DNA from: Salinimicrobium nanhaiense
GTDB taxonomy: Bacteria > Bacteroidota > Bacteroidia > Flavobacteriales > Flavobacteriaceae
Assembly: GCA_012038135.1 (NCBI GenBank)
Contig: JAAVJQ010000004.1
Coordinates: 1 to 64,000, forward strand
Direction: 5' to 3'
Length of the DNA stretch: 64,000 bases
The notes beneath the pieces were generated by a model. The model was not told the origin of the DNA. It did no database searches and worked only from the letters and a program-made list of their open reading frames with translations. Shown here in pieces: positions 47,851 through 56,515 of the stretch. The first letter of the stretch is position 1; every line of letters starts with the position of its first letter. The position numbers and the translations under genes were made by a program.

Positions 47851-47937
47851 ATGGACTATGGACCTTTTATTCTGGGAGGAGTTATAACAGTAATACTGTT
47901 TGCCATTTACTGGATTTGGAGCAACTATTTTGAATAG
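47851..47937 (+). CDS. Small membrane protein, 28 residues
   Basis: ATG 47851 to TAG 47935-47937. MDYGPFILGG, then one hydrophobic helix (VITVILFAIYWIW) and SNYFE. Single-pass miniprotein with aromatic-belt residues at the ends of the helix. It lies in the 346-base gap between the acetyltransferase and ribD, where no other gene is seen. No homologue recognised; may be chance, but the helix composition is typical of small membrane subunits. Confidence 0.4.
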   Translation: MDYGPFILGGVITVILFAIYWIWSNYFE

Positions 47938-48005
47938 TCCCGAGCAGTTTCTCATTCTCTCCTGATTTACATTTAGCTTTAAGATCTTTTAAGATCGTGC
48001 TCTCT

Positions 48006-48034
48006 TTGCCCTTCTTTTTTAAATACTATTTTTG
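48006..48034 (+). promoter_or_regulatory. ribD promoter: TTG-N18-TATTTTTG
   Basis: TTG 48006-48008, spacer 18, TATTTTTG 48027-48034: a complete consensus promoter. The GTG that best starts RibD lies 4 nt further on (48039), so translation would begin at the first base of the mRNA. Confidence 0.65.
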
Positions 48035-48038
48035 CGAA

Positions 48039-49088
48039 GTGACTGCACATGAACAATACATAAACCGTTGCATCCAGCTGGCTAAAAACGGCCTGGGAAG
48101 AACCTATCCTAACCCTATTGTGGGTAGCGTCATCGTCTATAAGGACAGGATCATTGGCGAAGGCTGGCACCATAAAGCGGGAGAAGCTCATGCCGAGGTT
48201 AACGCAGTGGCTTCGGTTAAGGACAGGAGCCTGCTCCCAAAATCCACCATCTACGTAAGTCTGGAACCCTGCAGCCACTACGGCAAAACTCCTCCCTGCA
48301 GCAACCTTATTATTGACAGCGGGATCAAAAGAGTGATCATTGGGACCGTTGATCCTTTTTCGAAAGTGGCTGGGAAGGGAATTAAAAAACTACTGGATGC
48401 CGGCTGCGAAGTAAGAGTTGGGGTGCTGGAAAAAGAGTGCAGAGAATTGAACCGGCGCTTTTTTACCTTTCATACGAAACAGCGGCCATATATTATTCTG
48501 AAATGGGCTCAATCCGCAGATGCTTTTTTAGCGCCTTTACCACAAAAAGATGCTGAACGAAAGCCGGTTTGGATAACCAATAAATATTCCCGGCAACTGG
48601 TCCACAAATGGAGAGCCGAAGAACAGGCGATCATGGTTGGTACAAATACTGCCGTGGCCGATAACCCGAAACTGAATACACGCCGGTGGAAAGGCCAGGA
48701 TGCGGTGCGAGTGGTACTGGACCGGAAGCAAAGAATTCCTGCCGATTCTCACCTTTTTGACAACTCAGTAAAAACAATTATCCTTACCGAAAATCCTTCC
48801 GCAGAAAGAGCTGCCGAAAATGTCATTTTTGAGCAGGTAGATTTTTCTAAGGAGCTGCCGCAACAGATCTGTGAAGTACTTTACCGCCACGAGATCCAGT
48901 CGGTGATCATAGAGGGAGGCCGGCAGACCCTGCAGACATTCCTCGACGCCGGCTTGTGGGATGAGACTCGGGTTTTCGAAGGAAGTACCAGGTTTAATGA
49001 AGGCATCAAAGCTCCCGAAATTTCAGGGGAAGTGATTTATGATTCAGAAATTACAGGCGACCGAATAAAAATCTACAGGAATGATTAA
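48039..49088 (+). CDS. ribD: Bifunctional riboflavin deaminase/reductase RibD
   Basis: About 349 residues. The N-terminal cytidine-deaminase-like domain carries the zinc site HAEVNAV and PCSHYGKTPPCSN; the C-terminal reductase domain (about 145-349) has RPYIILKWAQSADAFL and IIEGGRQTLQTFLDAGLWDE. Catalyses steps two and three of riboflavin synthesis. Upstream in-frame codons run to 47997, but the promoter box there excludes them; GTG 48039 gives the usual HEQYINRCIQLAKNG N-terminus. Overlaps the HAD gene by 8 bases. Confidence 0.95.
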   Translation: MTAHEQYINRCIQLAKNGLGRTYPNPIVGSVIVYKDRIIGEGWHHKAGEAHAEVNAVASVKDRSLLPKSTIYVSLEPCSHYGKTPPCSNLIIDSGIKRVIIGTVDPFSKVAGKGIKKLLDAGCEVRVGVLEKECRELNRRFFTFHTKQRPYIILKWAQSADAFLAPLPQKDAERKPVWITNKYSRQLVHKWRAEEQAIMVGTNTAVADNPKLNTRRWKGQDAVRVVLDRKQRIPADSHLFDNSVKTIILTENPSAERAAENVIFEQVDFSKELPQQICEVLYRHEIQSVIIEGGRQTLQTFLDAGLWDETRVFEGSTRFNEGIKAPEISGEVIYDSEITGDRIKIYRND

Positions 49089-49689
49089 AACCATCATATT
49101 TGATTTTGGCGACGTGTTCTTAAACCTCGACAAACCTGCTACTGCAAGAGAATTAAAAAAGCACGAAATTTCACATTTTTCAGAGGCTATGCTTCAGAAG
49201 AACCGGGAATATGAAAGAGGTCTCATCACTTCTGAAGAATTTATCGAAGAGTATTGCAGCTCATTTCCGCAGCTAAATTCTGAAGTATTTACCGGCTCCT
49301 GGAATGCCATACTGTTGGATTTTCCGAAGCACCGACTGGAATTCCTAAAAAGGCTGAAAAAAGAAGGCAAATACACCCTGATCTTGCTTAGCAATACCAA
49401 TCACATTCATATTGACTGGGTGAAGGAAAATGTAGAATTCTTTGAAGAATTCAGAAATTGTTTTGACGCCTTTTACTTATCTCAGGAAATCAATTTGCGC
49501 AAGCCCGACGCCGAGATCTATGAATATGTCCTGGCTAAGCACAACCTCAATCCTGAAGAGACTTTATTCATTGATGACACACCCGAAAATACCAAAGCTG
49601 CAGCTGAATTGGGAATTCAGGTGTGGAATATTGACCCTGCAAAAGAGGATGTGACCGATCTTTTCACCATTAAAAGAGACCTCTTTTGA
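49081..49689 (+). CDS. HAD-family hydrolase
   Basis: 202 residues, HAD-IA subgroup with a helical cap. The nucleophile motif is FDFGDVFLNLD (first Asp of DFGD), motif II is LLSNTNHIH, motif III is the Lys of LRKPDAEIYEYVL, and motif IV is FIDDTPEN. Probably a phosphatase for a small metabolite. In flavobacteria such a gene behind ribD might dephosphorylate the riboflavin intermediate, which the operon position makes worth testing. Confidence 0.88.
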   Translation: MIKTIIFDFGDVFLNLDKPATARELKKHEISHFSEAMLQKNREYERGLITSEEFIEEYCSSFPQLNSEVFTGSWNAILLDFPKHRLEFLKRLKKEGKYTLILLSNTNHIHIDWVKENVEFFEEFRNCFDAFYLSQEINLRKPDAEIYEYVLAKHNLNPEETLFIDDTPENTKAAAELGIQVWNIDPAKEDVTDLFTIKRDLF

Positions 49690-50561
49690 TCTACCTGCTG
49701 CTAAGTGTCCTCTCCTCGAGTGTGATCTTCGTGATCTTTAAACTGTACAACAGGTTTAAGATCAATACGCTGCAGGCGATCATTTTCAATTATTTTTTCG
49801 CGTTTGCATCGGGGATGCTTATAGATCAGAGGATTCCCGGGCAAAGGATATTTACTGAGCCCTGGTTTCCCGGAACGGTCATCCTGGGATTTATGTTCAT
49901 AGCGGTCTTTTATCTGGCGGCACTTACCACCCAACGCAGCGGTTTATCTGTAGTCTCTGTAGCCACAAAAATGTCGGTGGCTATTCCGGTCTTCTTTGGG
50001 ATCATTCTTTACAACGAAAGCACCGGAATTATTAAGATATTGGGGATTATTCTGGCTCTGGCGGCTGTTTATCTTACTTCAATAAAAAAGAAGGAAGGAA
50101 TAAAGATCCAAAAACGTAATCTTATCTTTCCCTTACTGGTCTTCTTCGGAAGCGGAGTTATAGACACTACCATAAAATTTCTGGAGACCTCTTATGTGGT
50201 GGAGGCCGATGTCGCACTGTTCTCTTCGACTATCTTCGCCATTGCAGGCTGTGTAGGAGTGAGTATTTTGATCATTCAGGCTTTTATGGGAAAACTGAAG
50301 CTGAGCTTCAAAAATGTACTTGGAGGGATTGCTTTGGGAATTCCCAATTTTGGGTCAATTTACTTCCTGGTGCTTGCCTTGAGGACGGAGGGAATGGAGA
50401 GTTCAACAATCTTTCCATTAAACAATGTGGCCATTGTAATGATTTCCACTTTCCTTGGAATCCTGCTGTTTGGGGAGAAGATGCTTCCTAAGAACTGGAT
50501 TGGAATCGCTCTTGCTGTGGGCAGTATCATTCTAATCGCAACTTCGGAATCATGGATGTAA
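49686..50561 (+). CDS. EamA/DMT-family transporter
   Basis: 291 residues, ten predicted transmembrane helices in two EamA halves (about 1-133 and 145-288). TTG start within TTGA shared with the stop of the upstream gene, a 4-base overlap. Typical half-ends are LAAVYLTSIKKKEG and ILIATSES. Substrate unknown; drug/metabolite exporter family. Cotranscribed with ribD and the HAD gene. Confidence 0.85.
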   Translation: MIYLLLSVLSSSVIFVIFKLYNRFKINTLQAIIFNYFFAFASGMLIDQRIPGQRIFTEPWFPGTVILGFMFIAVFYLAALTTQRSGLSVVSVATKMSVAIPVFFGIILYNESTGIIKILGIILALAAVYLTSIKKKEGIKIQKRNLIFPLLVFFGSGVIDTTIKFLETSYVVEADVALFSSTIFAIAGCVGVSILIIQAFMGKLKLSFKNVLGGIALGIPNFGSIYFLVLALRTEGMESSTIFPLNNVAIVMISTFLGILLFGEKMLPKNWIGIALAVGSIILIATSESWM

Positions 50562-51169
50562 AGGATACTTACAGAACGATCACAAAAGCTTCGGAAGAAG
50601 TGCTGTATAAAGAGAAGAACAGTAAATTCTTCGGTTACGCTTTTCCCGTGACTTCCGAAGAAGAGGTAAAAGAACATCTTGAGGAACTAAAGAAGAAACA
50701 CCACGCGGCAAGACACTGGTGTTACGCCTGGCAACTGGGAAAAGAAGATCCTCACTACAGGGCAAATGACGATGGAGAACCATCAAACTCGGCCGGGATG
50801 CCTATCTACGGCCAGATCCAGTCTTTTGATGTCACCAATGTCCTTATAGTTGTAGTGCGATATTTTGGTGGAGTGAAATTAGGAGTCGGCGGATTGATAA
50901 GCGCTTATAAAACTGCGGCGCAAAGGGCTATGGAAGCATCCAATATCGTCACCCGCACGATCGATGTCAAATTCGAGATCAAATTCGACTACCCGGAAAT
51001 GAATAAAGTAATGCGGGTGATCAAAGAAAATAACCTGAATGTAATTGATCAGATCCTGGAGCTGGATTGCCGAATTACTTTATCCGTTAGAAAAAAAGAA
51101 GCCGAAAAGATCTACGAAAAATTTGATGCCACCTATAAAGTTTCTATTACAGAACCGGAGGATCAATAA
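50552..51169 (+). CDS. YigZ/IMPACT-family protein
   Basis: 205 residues. The UPF0029/IMPACT N-domain contains SKFFGYAFPVTSEEEV, ARHWCYAWQLG and the signature DDGEPSNSAGMPI, followed by VVRYFGGVKLGVGGLISAY. C-terminal DUF1949 RNA-binding-like domain (about 135-205). IMPACT proteins affect translation under stress in eukaryotes; the bacterial role is unclear. Overlaps the transporter gene by 10 bases and converges with the thioesterase gene, sharing 7 bases. Confidence 0.9.
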   Translation: MDVKDTYRTITKASEEVLYKEKNSKFFGYAFPVTSEEEVKEHLEELKKKHHAARHWCYAWQLGKEDPHYRANDDGEPSNSAGMPIYGQIQSFDVTNVLIVVVRYFGGVKLGVGGLISAYKTAAQRAMEASNIVTRTIDVKFEIKFDYPEMNKVMRVIKENNLNVIDQILELDCRITLSVRKKEAEKIYEKFDATYKVSITEPEDQ

Positions 51170-51561
51170 CCCAGCTTTTCCAGCACGTACTGCGGACATT
51201 TAATAGGTTTGTTCCTGGCAATATCCATAAAGATAAGGGTAGTTTCGGCTTCTGTAAGTAATTCATCGTGCTGATTAAATATCTGATATTCAAACTGGAT
51301 CCTTACTCCCGGTTTTCCTTTTAATTTTATTTCAATTTGAAGGTCATCATCGAATTTTGCAGATTTTTTAAAGCGTAGTTTTAGCTCATAAACAGGAAGC
51401 ATCACCCCCTCCTCCTCCATCTTTTTATAGGAGATACCTATAGCGGCAAGCCAGTCTATACGGGCGATCTCAAGATATTGAGCATAATTTCCGTGGTAGA
51501 CAACTCCCATTTGATCTGTCTCGGCATATCTAACTTTAACATTGGTTAAGTGGCTTTTCAT
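51163..51561 (-). CDS. Hotdog-fold acyl-CoA thioesterase (YbgC/FadM type)
   Basis: 132 residues, single hotdog domain. The catalytic signature of the 4HBT family is YAETDQMGVVYHGNYAQYLE with the Asp/His pair. Hydrolyses acyl-CoA thioesters, chain-length preference unknown. ATG 51561; divergent from dnaA. The 169-base gap to dnaA holds one near-consensus DnaA box (TTGTTCACA at 51671-51679) and no box cluster. Confidence 0.9.
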   Translation of the reverse strand: MKSHLTNVKVRYAETDQMGVVYHGNYAQYLEIARIDWLAAIGISYKKMEEEGVMLPVYELKLRFKKSAKFDDDLQIEIKLKGKPGVRIQFEYQIFNQHDELLTEAETTLIFMDIARNKPIKCPQYVLEKLGY

Positions 51562-51730
51562 GATTTTTTTTGGTGATTATTTGAATGGGTTTTGTACTTT
51601 CACAGATGAACGAAGTATGCTAAATTTTTTGTTAAAATTCAAGTGCAAAAAGGTTTTTTTTTCAGATAATTTGTTCACATATTTGTTGCTCTAATCAACC
51701 CGGGAGAAAGAAAAATTTTCTCTTTTTCTT

Positions 51731-53203
51731 ATGGAAGTCACAACTAACGAAATTATTAAAAATTTAGAATCCGGAATGTCAGAAACTGCGCAATCAGTTT
51801 GGAATAGCTGTCTAGCTTTCATTAAAGATAATATTACCCCCCAGGCATATAAAACCTGGTTTGAACCTATACAAGCAGTTAAACTTTCGGACAAAGCTTT
51901 AAGCATTCAGGTACCTTCAAAATTCTTCTATGAATGGCTTGAGGAGCATTATGTTAAACTTCTTAAAGTTTCGTTAAATCGGGTTTTAGGGGATCAGGCG
52001 AAATTGGTTTATGTCATTAGGATGGAAAACACCTACGGAAACAAACAACCTTTCACCGAAAAGATACCCAGCACGAATAGATCCCATGTCGCTTCCCAGG
52101 AAGTTGATGTGCCTATAAAGAATAAAAATCCGGAGCTCAAGAATCCGTTTATCATTCCGGGGATCAGAAATGTCAAGATCGAATCTCAGTTAAATCCCAA
52201 CTATAATTTTGAAAATTTCCTGGAGGGAGATTCTAACCGTTTGGCTCGTTCTGCAGGCCTCGCAGTTGCGAATAAGCCGGGGGAGACTTCATTTAACCCA
52301 TTACTTATATTCGGGGGAGTTGGATTAGGAAAAACCCATTTGGCGCATTCTATCGGGATCGAGATCAAAGACAAATATCCGGAAAAGACGGTTCTTTATA
52401 TTTCCGCAGAAAAATTTACACAGCAGTACATTGAATCAGTAAAAAAGAATAACAGGAATGATTTTATTCATTTCTACCAGATCATCGATGTATTGATCGT
52501 TGATGACATCCAGCTGCTTTCGGGAAAAGCCGGGACTCAGGATGTTTTCTTCCATATTTTTAATCACCTGCACCAGAACAGGAAACAGGTGATCCTCACT
52601 AGTGATAAGGCGCCGGTAGATATGCAGGACATCGAACAAAGATTGCTCTCCAGGTTTAAATGGGGACTTTCTGCCGAACTGCAACACCCCGATACAGAAA
52701 CCCGGATTTCTATCATCAACAGCAAGTTATACCGCGACGGAGTTGACATGCCCGAGGAGATTGTGGAATTCCTTGCCAATAACATCAAAACGAACATCAG
52801 GGAGCTTGAGGGTGCGATCATTTCTCTTATCGCTCATTCTTCCTTTAACAAGAAGGATATCACCCTTGACCTGGCTAAGAAGATCGTCGATAATTACGTT
52901 AAGAATACCAAACGTGAAGTTTCCATTGATTACATTCAGAAGATCGTAAGTGAATATTTCCAGATGGATGTGGAAACGCTCCAGTCAAAAACCAGAAAAC
53001 GTCATATAGTCCAAGCCCGACAGCTGGCTATGTTCTTCGCAAAGAAATTTACAAAGGCCTCTTTAGCGAGCATAGGTTCACAGATTGGCAAGAGAGACCA
53101 CGCAACGGTACTCCACGCCTGTAAGACTGTTGACAATCTCGCTTCTACCGATAAACAGTTCATGAAATTTGTTGAGGACATCAACAAAAAACTGACTCTT
53201 TAG
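51731..53203 (+). CDS. dnaA: Chromosomal replication initiator DnaA
   Basis: 490 residues. Domain I (about 17-95), variable linker, AAA+ domain III (about 150-365) with Walker A FGGVGLGKTHLAHSIG and Walker B IDVLIVDDIQLL, and domain IV (about 385-490) with the DnaA-box-binding signature GKRDHATVLHACKTV. ATG 51731. No oriC-type DnaA-box cluster was found on either side within the window, although one TTGTTCACA word lies 50 bases upstream and could serve autoregulation. Confidence 0.97.
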   Translation: MEVTTNEIIKNLESGMSETAQSVWNSCLAFIKDNITPQAYKTWFEPIQAVKLSDKALSIQVPSKFFYEWLEEHYVKLLKVSLNRVLGDQAKLVYVIRMENTYGNKQPFTEKIPSTNRSHVASQEVDVPIKNKNPELKNPFIIPGIRNVKIESQLNPNYNFENFLEGDSNRLARSAGLAVANKPGETSFNPLLIFGGVGLGKTHLAHSIGIEIKDKYPEKTVLYISAEKFTQQYIESVKKNNRNDFIHFYQIIDVLIVDDIQLLSGKAGTQDVFFHIFNHLHQNRKQVILTSDKAPVDMQDIEQRLLSRFKWGLSAELQHPDTETRISIINSKLYRDGVDMPEEIVEFLANNIKTNIRELEGAIISLIAHSSFNKKDITLDLAKKIVDNYVKNTKREVSIDYIQKIVSEYFQMDVETLQSKTRKRHIVQARQLAMFFAKKFTKASLASIGSQIGKRDHATVLHACKTVDNLASTDKQFMKFVEDINKKLTL

Positions 53204-53205
53204 TT

Positions 53206-53661
53206 ATGAAGACCCGGATCCTGATGGTGTGTCTTGGCAATATTTGCAGGTCACCCCTGGCCGAAGGCATTTTAAAATCCAAGGTGGATCCCGATAAAGT
53301 TTTTGTAGATTCTGCCGGAACCAGCAATTATCACGTAGATGATTGTCCCGACCCCAGATCTGTAGCTATTGCAAAAGAAAGGGACCTGGATATTACCTCC
53401 CAGCGTGGAAGGCAATTTTCGGTTAAAGATTTTGACAATTTTGACAGGATCTATGTGATGGATATGTCAAATTACCACGATGTGCTATCCCTGGCGAGAA
53501 ATGAGGAGGACAGGAAAAAAGTTTCTCTTATCCTCAACGAGATCTTTCCGGGAGAGAACGTAGAAGTTCCCGATCCTTATCACGGCGGGGCAGATGGCTT
53601 CATAAAGGTCTATGACATGCTGGACGAAGCCTGCGAGCTAATAGCCCAAAAATATCAATAA
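53206..53661 (+). CDS. Low-molecular-weight protein tyrosine phosphatase
   Basis: 151 residues. Active-site P-loop VCLGNICRSP (CX5RS) at residues 9-18 and the acidic DPYHGG loop (VPDPYHGGADGF) with the general-acid Asp. Starts 2 bases after the dnaA stop, so it may share transcription. Could act on tyrosine-phosphorylated exopolysaccharide proteins, but none are encoded nearby. Confidence 0.93.
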   Translation: MKTRILMVCLGNICRSPLAEGILKSKVDPDKVFVDSAGTSNYHVDDCPDPRSVAIAKERDLDITSQRGRQFSVKDFDNFDRIYVMDMSNYHDVLSLARNEEDRKKVSLILNEIFPGENVEVPDPYHGGADGFIKVYDMLDEACELIAQKYQ

Positions 53662-54390
53662 TTGAATAATCCCTTTGCTTACTCCGGAAAATTATATTTA
53701 TTACCTACTACATTGGGAGATAATGACCCAATGGAAGTTTTGCCCGCCAGTGTTCAACAGCAGGTGCAGCGCCTGGAAATATTCATTGCCGAGAACGAAA
53801 AGACCGCCCGCCGCGCTATAAAAAAACTGGTGCCTGAAAAGTTCCAACCATCACTCAAATTTTTTCTTCTCAATAAACATACAGATCCCGCAGAGATTCC
53901 ATCATTTTTAAATGCCTGTAAAGAAGGTCTCGATATTGGCCTTTTAAGCGAAGCAGGTTGTCCCGGGGTAGCCGATCCCGGAGCCGAAGTTGTAAAGATA
54001 GCCCACAGGGAAAGAATTCAGGTGGTGCCAATGGTTGGCCCCTCCTCTATTTTACTTGCAATGATGGCTTCAGGAATGAATGGGCAGAATTTTGCTTTTA
54101 ACGGCTATCTCCCAATTGATAAGGCAGCCCGAAAAAGCGAGATCAGAAATCTTGAAAAGCTTTCAGTAGAAAAGAATCAGGCGCAGTCTTTTATTGAGAC
54201 ACCTTACAGAAATAACAAAATGCTGGAGGATCTCATTCAGATCTTACATCCCTCCACAAGAATTTGTGTTGCCTGTGATCTAACCCTTAGCACAGAATTT
54301 ATTTCTACCAGGACAGCTTCAGAATGGGCTAAAACAAAAATGGACCTTCATAAAAGGCCCACAATTTTTATAGTACAGAAGGATTATTAA
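53662..54390 (+). CDS. RsmI-like tetrapyrrole-methylase-fold methyltransferase
   Basis: 242 residues. SAM-binding motifs of the RsmI/tetrapyrrole methylase fold: YLLPTTLGD, SEAGCPGVADPGAEVVKIA and VVPMVGPSSILLAMMASG. RsmI methylates ribose of C1402 in 16S rRNA; this shorter Bacteroidota variant may do the same, but the target is not proven. TTG start at 53662 (M-NNPFAYSGKLYLL), adjacent to the phosphatase stop. Its 3' end overlaps the convergent lysozyme-like gene by 23 bases. Confidence 0.82.
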   Translation: MNNPFAYSGKLYLLPTTLGDNDPMEVLPASVQQQVQRLEIFIAENEKTARRAIKKLVPEKFQPSLKFFLLNKHTDPAEIPSFLNACKEGLDIGLLSEAGCPGVADPGAEVVKIAHRERIQVVPMVGPSSILLAMMASGMNGQNFAFNGYLPIDKAARKSEIRNLEKLSVEKNQAQSFIETPYRNNKMLEDLIQILHPSTRICVACDLTLSTEFISTRTASEWAKTKMDLHKRPTIFIVQKDY

Positions 54391-55042
54391 CCTTCGCAGA
54401 TCTGTCCGGCACTACGAAGGAGGTGTCATATCCCTCAAATTTCCTGAAGTAATGTTTGATCGAAGTCCCAAATCCGTCATTGAAGCTATTGGTCCCATTG
54501 CTGCGAAGGAATTTCTTTACATTTCCGGGGCCGGCAAGGTGGGCTGCGGCTAAAATTCCCGACTCGGTAATATTGATACCATTTACAACTTTATTTGCAA
54601 AGCGTTCAATGTCTCTTCTAAGGATCCATTTATTACGGGCAGCATTCGCATAAAATGCAGCTTCCTGCAATTCGGGAGAATTTAAGAAAAGATTAGTATC
54701 CTTGATTCCAATCAATTTAAGAGTGCCTCTTCCAAATTGATATTTCCCCATGTAGCCAAAATCATTGATCACCGTATAATCTCCACCCGACTCTTTGAAG
54801 CCCAGGGCTTCTTTAAAAGCTACATAAGATTTCCCTAATTCGGGATATGCGCGGAGGCTGGGATCTATAACCGGAACTTGGGGTGCGGCAGGAACATCGT
54901 AGACCAGTTCCTCATTCACCGCCAAAAATTCTTCTAACACTGCATCTGAAAAGTCGCTGGCCTTTTTAGTAGTAAAGCCATATATAAATATAGATGCTCC
55001 TAAAACCGGTAATACTGAAAATTTTGCAATTCTCTTCTTCAT
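54368..55042 (-). CDS. Lysozyme-like exported protein
   Basis: 224 residues with an N-terminal signal segment (FSVLPVLGASIFIYGF). The central domain has the pattern FKEALGFKESGGDYTVIND followed by FGYMGKYQFGRGTLKLIG, the lysozyme-like arrangement of a catalytic Glu and a YQFG substrate loop. AAHLAGPGNVKKFLRSNG lies further on. Close homologues are often labelled peptidoglycan-binding or LysM proteins although no LysM motif is visible here. Probably a cell-wall hydrolase. Mobile element copy 2 lies upstream of its promoter. Confidence 0.75.
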   Translation of the reverse strand: MKKRIAKFSVLPVLGASIFIYGFTTKKASDFSDAVLEEFLAVNEELVYDVPAAPQVPVIDPSLRAYPELGKSYVAFKEALGFKESGGDYTVINDFGYMGKYQFGRGTLKLIGIKDTNLFLNSPELQEAAFYANAARNKWILRRDIERFANKVVNGINITESGILAAAHLAGPGNVKKFLRSNGTNSFNDGFGTSIKHYFRKFEGYDTSFVVPDRSAKVNNPSVL

Positions 55043-55095
55043 CCTTTTTAATTTTACGTTCAGAAAAAGCTGTAAGAATTTCCTAAATCGGCCTG

Positions 55096-55127
55096 CAAAT
55101 GTAAGAATTTTTTTAATAATCTTACAA
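55096..55127 (-). promoter_or_regulatory. Promoter of the lysozyme-like gene: TTG-N21-TACATTTG
   Basis: On the minus strand TTG (55127-55125), spacer 21, TACATTTG (55103-55096). Start predicted near 55090, leader about 48 nt to the ATG at 55042. Confidence 0.6.
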
Positions 55128-55214
55128 TCAGGATGTTAAACCCTTCTTAACAACTTTTCGGTTGAATTCGGGATGTTGCATAGAACGTGCCAAAGGAGGT
55201 TTTAGTATTTTTAA

Positions 55215-55441
55215 TCATTGTTGTCCGATTAAAAAAGGATAAATCCATGAAAACCCTTGCTAATGCCGGTCAAAGACATTCTCCAACCATTTGAGGGGGT
55301 GGTTTTCCTTTTTATGAAATTATATTAATTTACCATAGGAAGTAATTTTTTACAATATTGTCTTTCAGAGCTTTATATAGAAGTCTTGGCTCTAGACTCT
55401 AGAAGCGGAGCGGTCCAGATTCTTTTATCGGACAATAATGA
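55215..55441 (-). mobile_element. MITE-like element, copy 2 (227 bp, inverted)
   Basis: Same element as 32145-32357 in opposite orientation. Ends are TCATTGTTGTCCGAT (55215-55229) and the complement with one mismatch (ending 55441). It is flanked by the 7-bp direct repeat TTTTTAA (55208-55214 and 55442-55448). Compared with copy 1 it has about 12 extra A/T bases near its middle and a 2-base indel. Both copies sit between the 3' end of one minus-strand gene and the promoter of the next. Confidence 0.85.
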
Positions 55442-55471
55442 TTTTTAATTGTACTACACCACAAAATACAA

Positions 55472-56515
55472 TTACCTGTTAATTCTCTGTTCATTGATCC
55501 AGCGAACGTACTCTCTTTTGTTCGCGTTGTGCTGGGCAAGAGTTTTGGCAAATTTATGATAGCCAAAGTTTTTTACATCTGCTACAAAATAAAAGAAGTC
55601 ATGATCCTCATAATTGAGGACGGCATCGATTGAAGAAATATCGGGCATAGTAATAGGCCCGGGAGGCAAGTCGATATTTTTATAGGTGTTGTAAGGCGAA
55701 TCGATTGTGAGATCCTTATACAGCACCCGTTTTATAATTGTATCGAAATTATTAAGGTTATCCTTTAGCGCATAGATCACTGTTGGATCTGCTTCAAGTT
55801 TCCATCCTTTCTTAATCCGGTTCATATAAACTCCAGCTACTTTTTTCCTTTCATCCACCTTTGCGGTTTCTTTTTGCACTATGGAAGCAAGAACCATTAC
55901 TTCTTGTGGCGTAAGGCCAATCTCTTCAGCTTTTTTCAATCTTTCGGCAGTCCAGAACCGGTTGTATTCTGTTCTCATTCTCTCCCTGAATTCTTCAGCT
56001 GAAGTATTCCAGTAGAATTGATACTTATTAGGGACATACATTCCCAGTGCATTGCGCTTATTGAATTCATACTGCTTCAAAAAGGCAGAATCTTTCATGG
56101 TATTCAATAGTTCCATACTATCAGCTTCGATCTGACCGGCAACTCTCCCGGCAAGATCTTCCAGACGCTCCTGATTATTGAAGGTCACCCATACCGGTTC
56201 ATTCGTGCTCCTAAGAGTATTAATAATATCATTGTTGCTCATCCCTTTTCTAAGGATGAACCTTCCCGCCTTGATGTTATTATTGTACCCTTTTTTTTGT
56301 GCGACCAGATCGAATTCTTCGGGATCTTCCAGATAAGGAGACAACTCCTTTCTTACATCTTCATAAGCAGCACCTGTGGGAACATAAACATCGACAGTCT
56401 CTTCAGTAAAAGCTGTATTGGAGGAAAAAATAACATTATAGATATAGTAAGAGAATCCTGCCAAACCTAAGAGTCCTAAAAGGGCAATTACGAGCAATAT
56501 TTTTTTGATGTACAT
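55472..56515 (-). CDS. mltG: Endolytic transglycosylase MltG
   Basis: 347 residues. N-terminal membrane helix (ILLVIALLGLLGLAGFSYYIY), then the YceG domain. The catalytic glutamate lies in LASIVQKETAKVDERKKVAGVY, and NTYKNIDLPPGPITMPDISSI is the conserved C-terminal block. MltG cleaves nascent glycan strands and may terminate their synthesis. ATG 56515 shares its last base with the upstream acetyltransferase stop; operon dapF-GNAT-mltG. Confidence 0.94.
   Translation of the reverse strand: MYIKKILLVIALLGLLGLAGFSYYIYNVIFSSNTAFTEETVDVYVPTGAAYEDVRKELSPYLEDPEEFDLVAQKKGYNNNIKAGRFILRKGMSNNDIINTLRSTNEPVWVTFNNQERLEDLAGRVAGQIEADSMELLNTMKDSAFLKQYEFNKRNALGMYVPNKYQFYWNTSAEEFRERMRTEYNRFWTAERLKKAEEIGLTPQEVMVLASIVQKETAKVDERKKVAGVYMNRIKKGWKLEADPTVIYALKDNLNNFDTIIKRVLYKDLTIDSPYNTYKNIDLPPGPITMPDISSIDAVLNYEDHDFFYFVADVKNFGYHKFAKTLAQHNANKREYVRWINEQRINR

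Noticed and set aside
51562..51730. Replication origin upstream of dnaA
   Set aside because: Only one near-match to a DnaA box (TTGTTCACA) is present and there is no cluster or AT-rich unwinding array. Flavobacterial origins often lie away from dnaA.
53662..54390. Cobalamin-biosynthesis methylase
   Set aside because: The fold is shared, but the SEAGCPGVADPG block and size fit RsmI-like rRNA methylases, and no cob genes are nearby.
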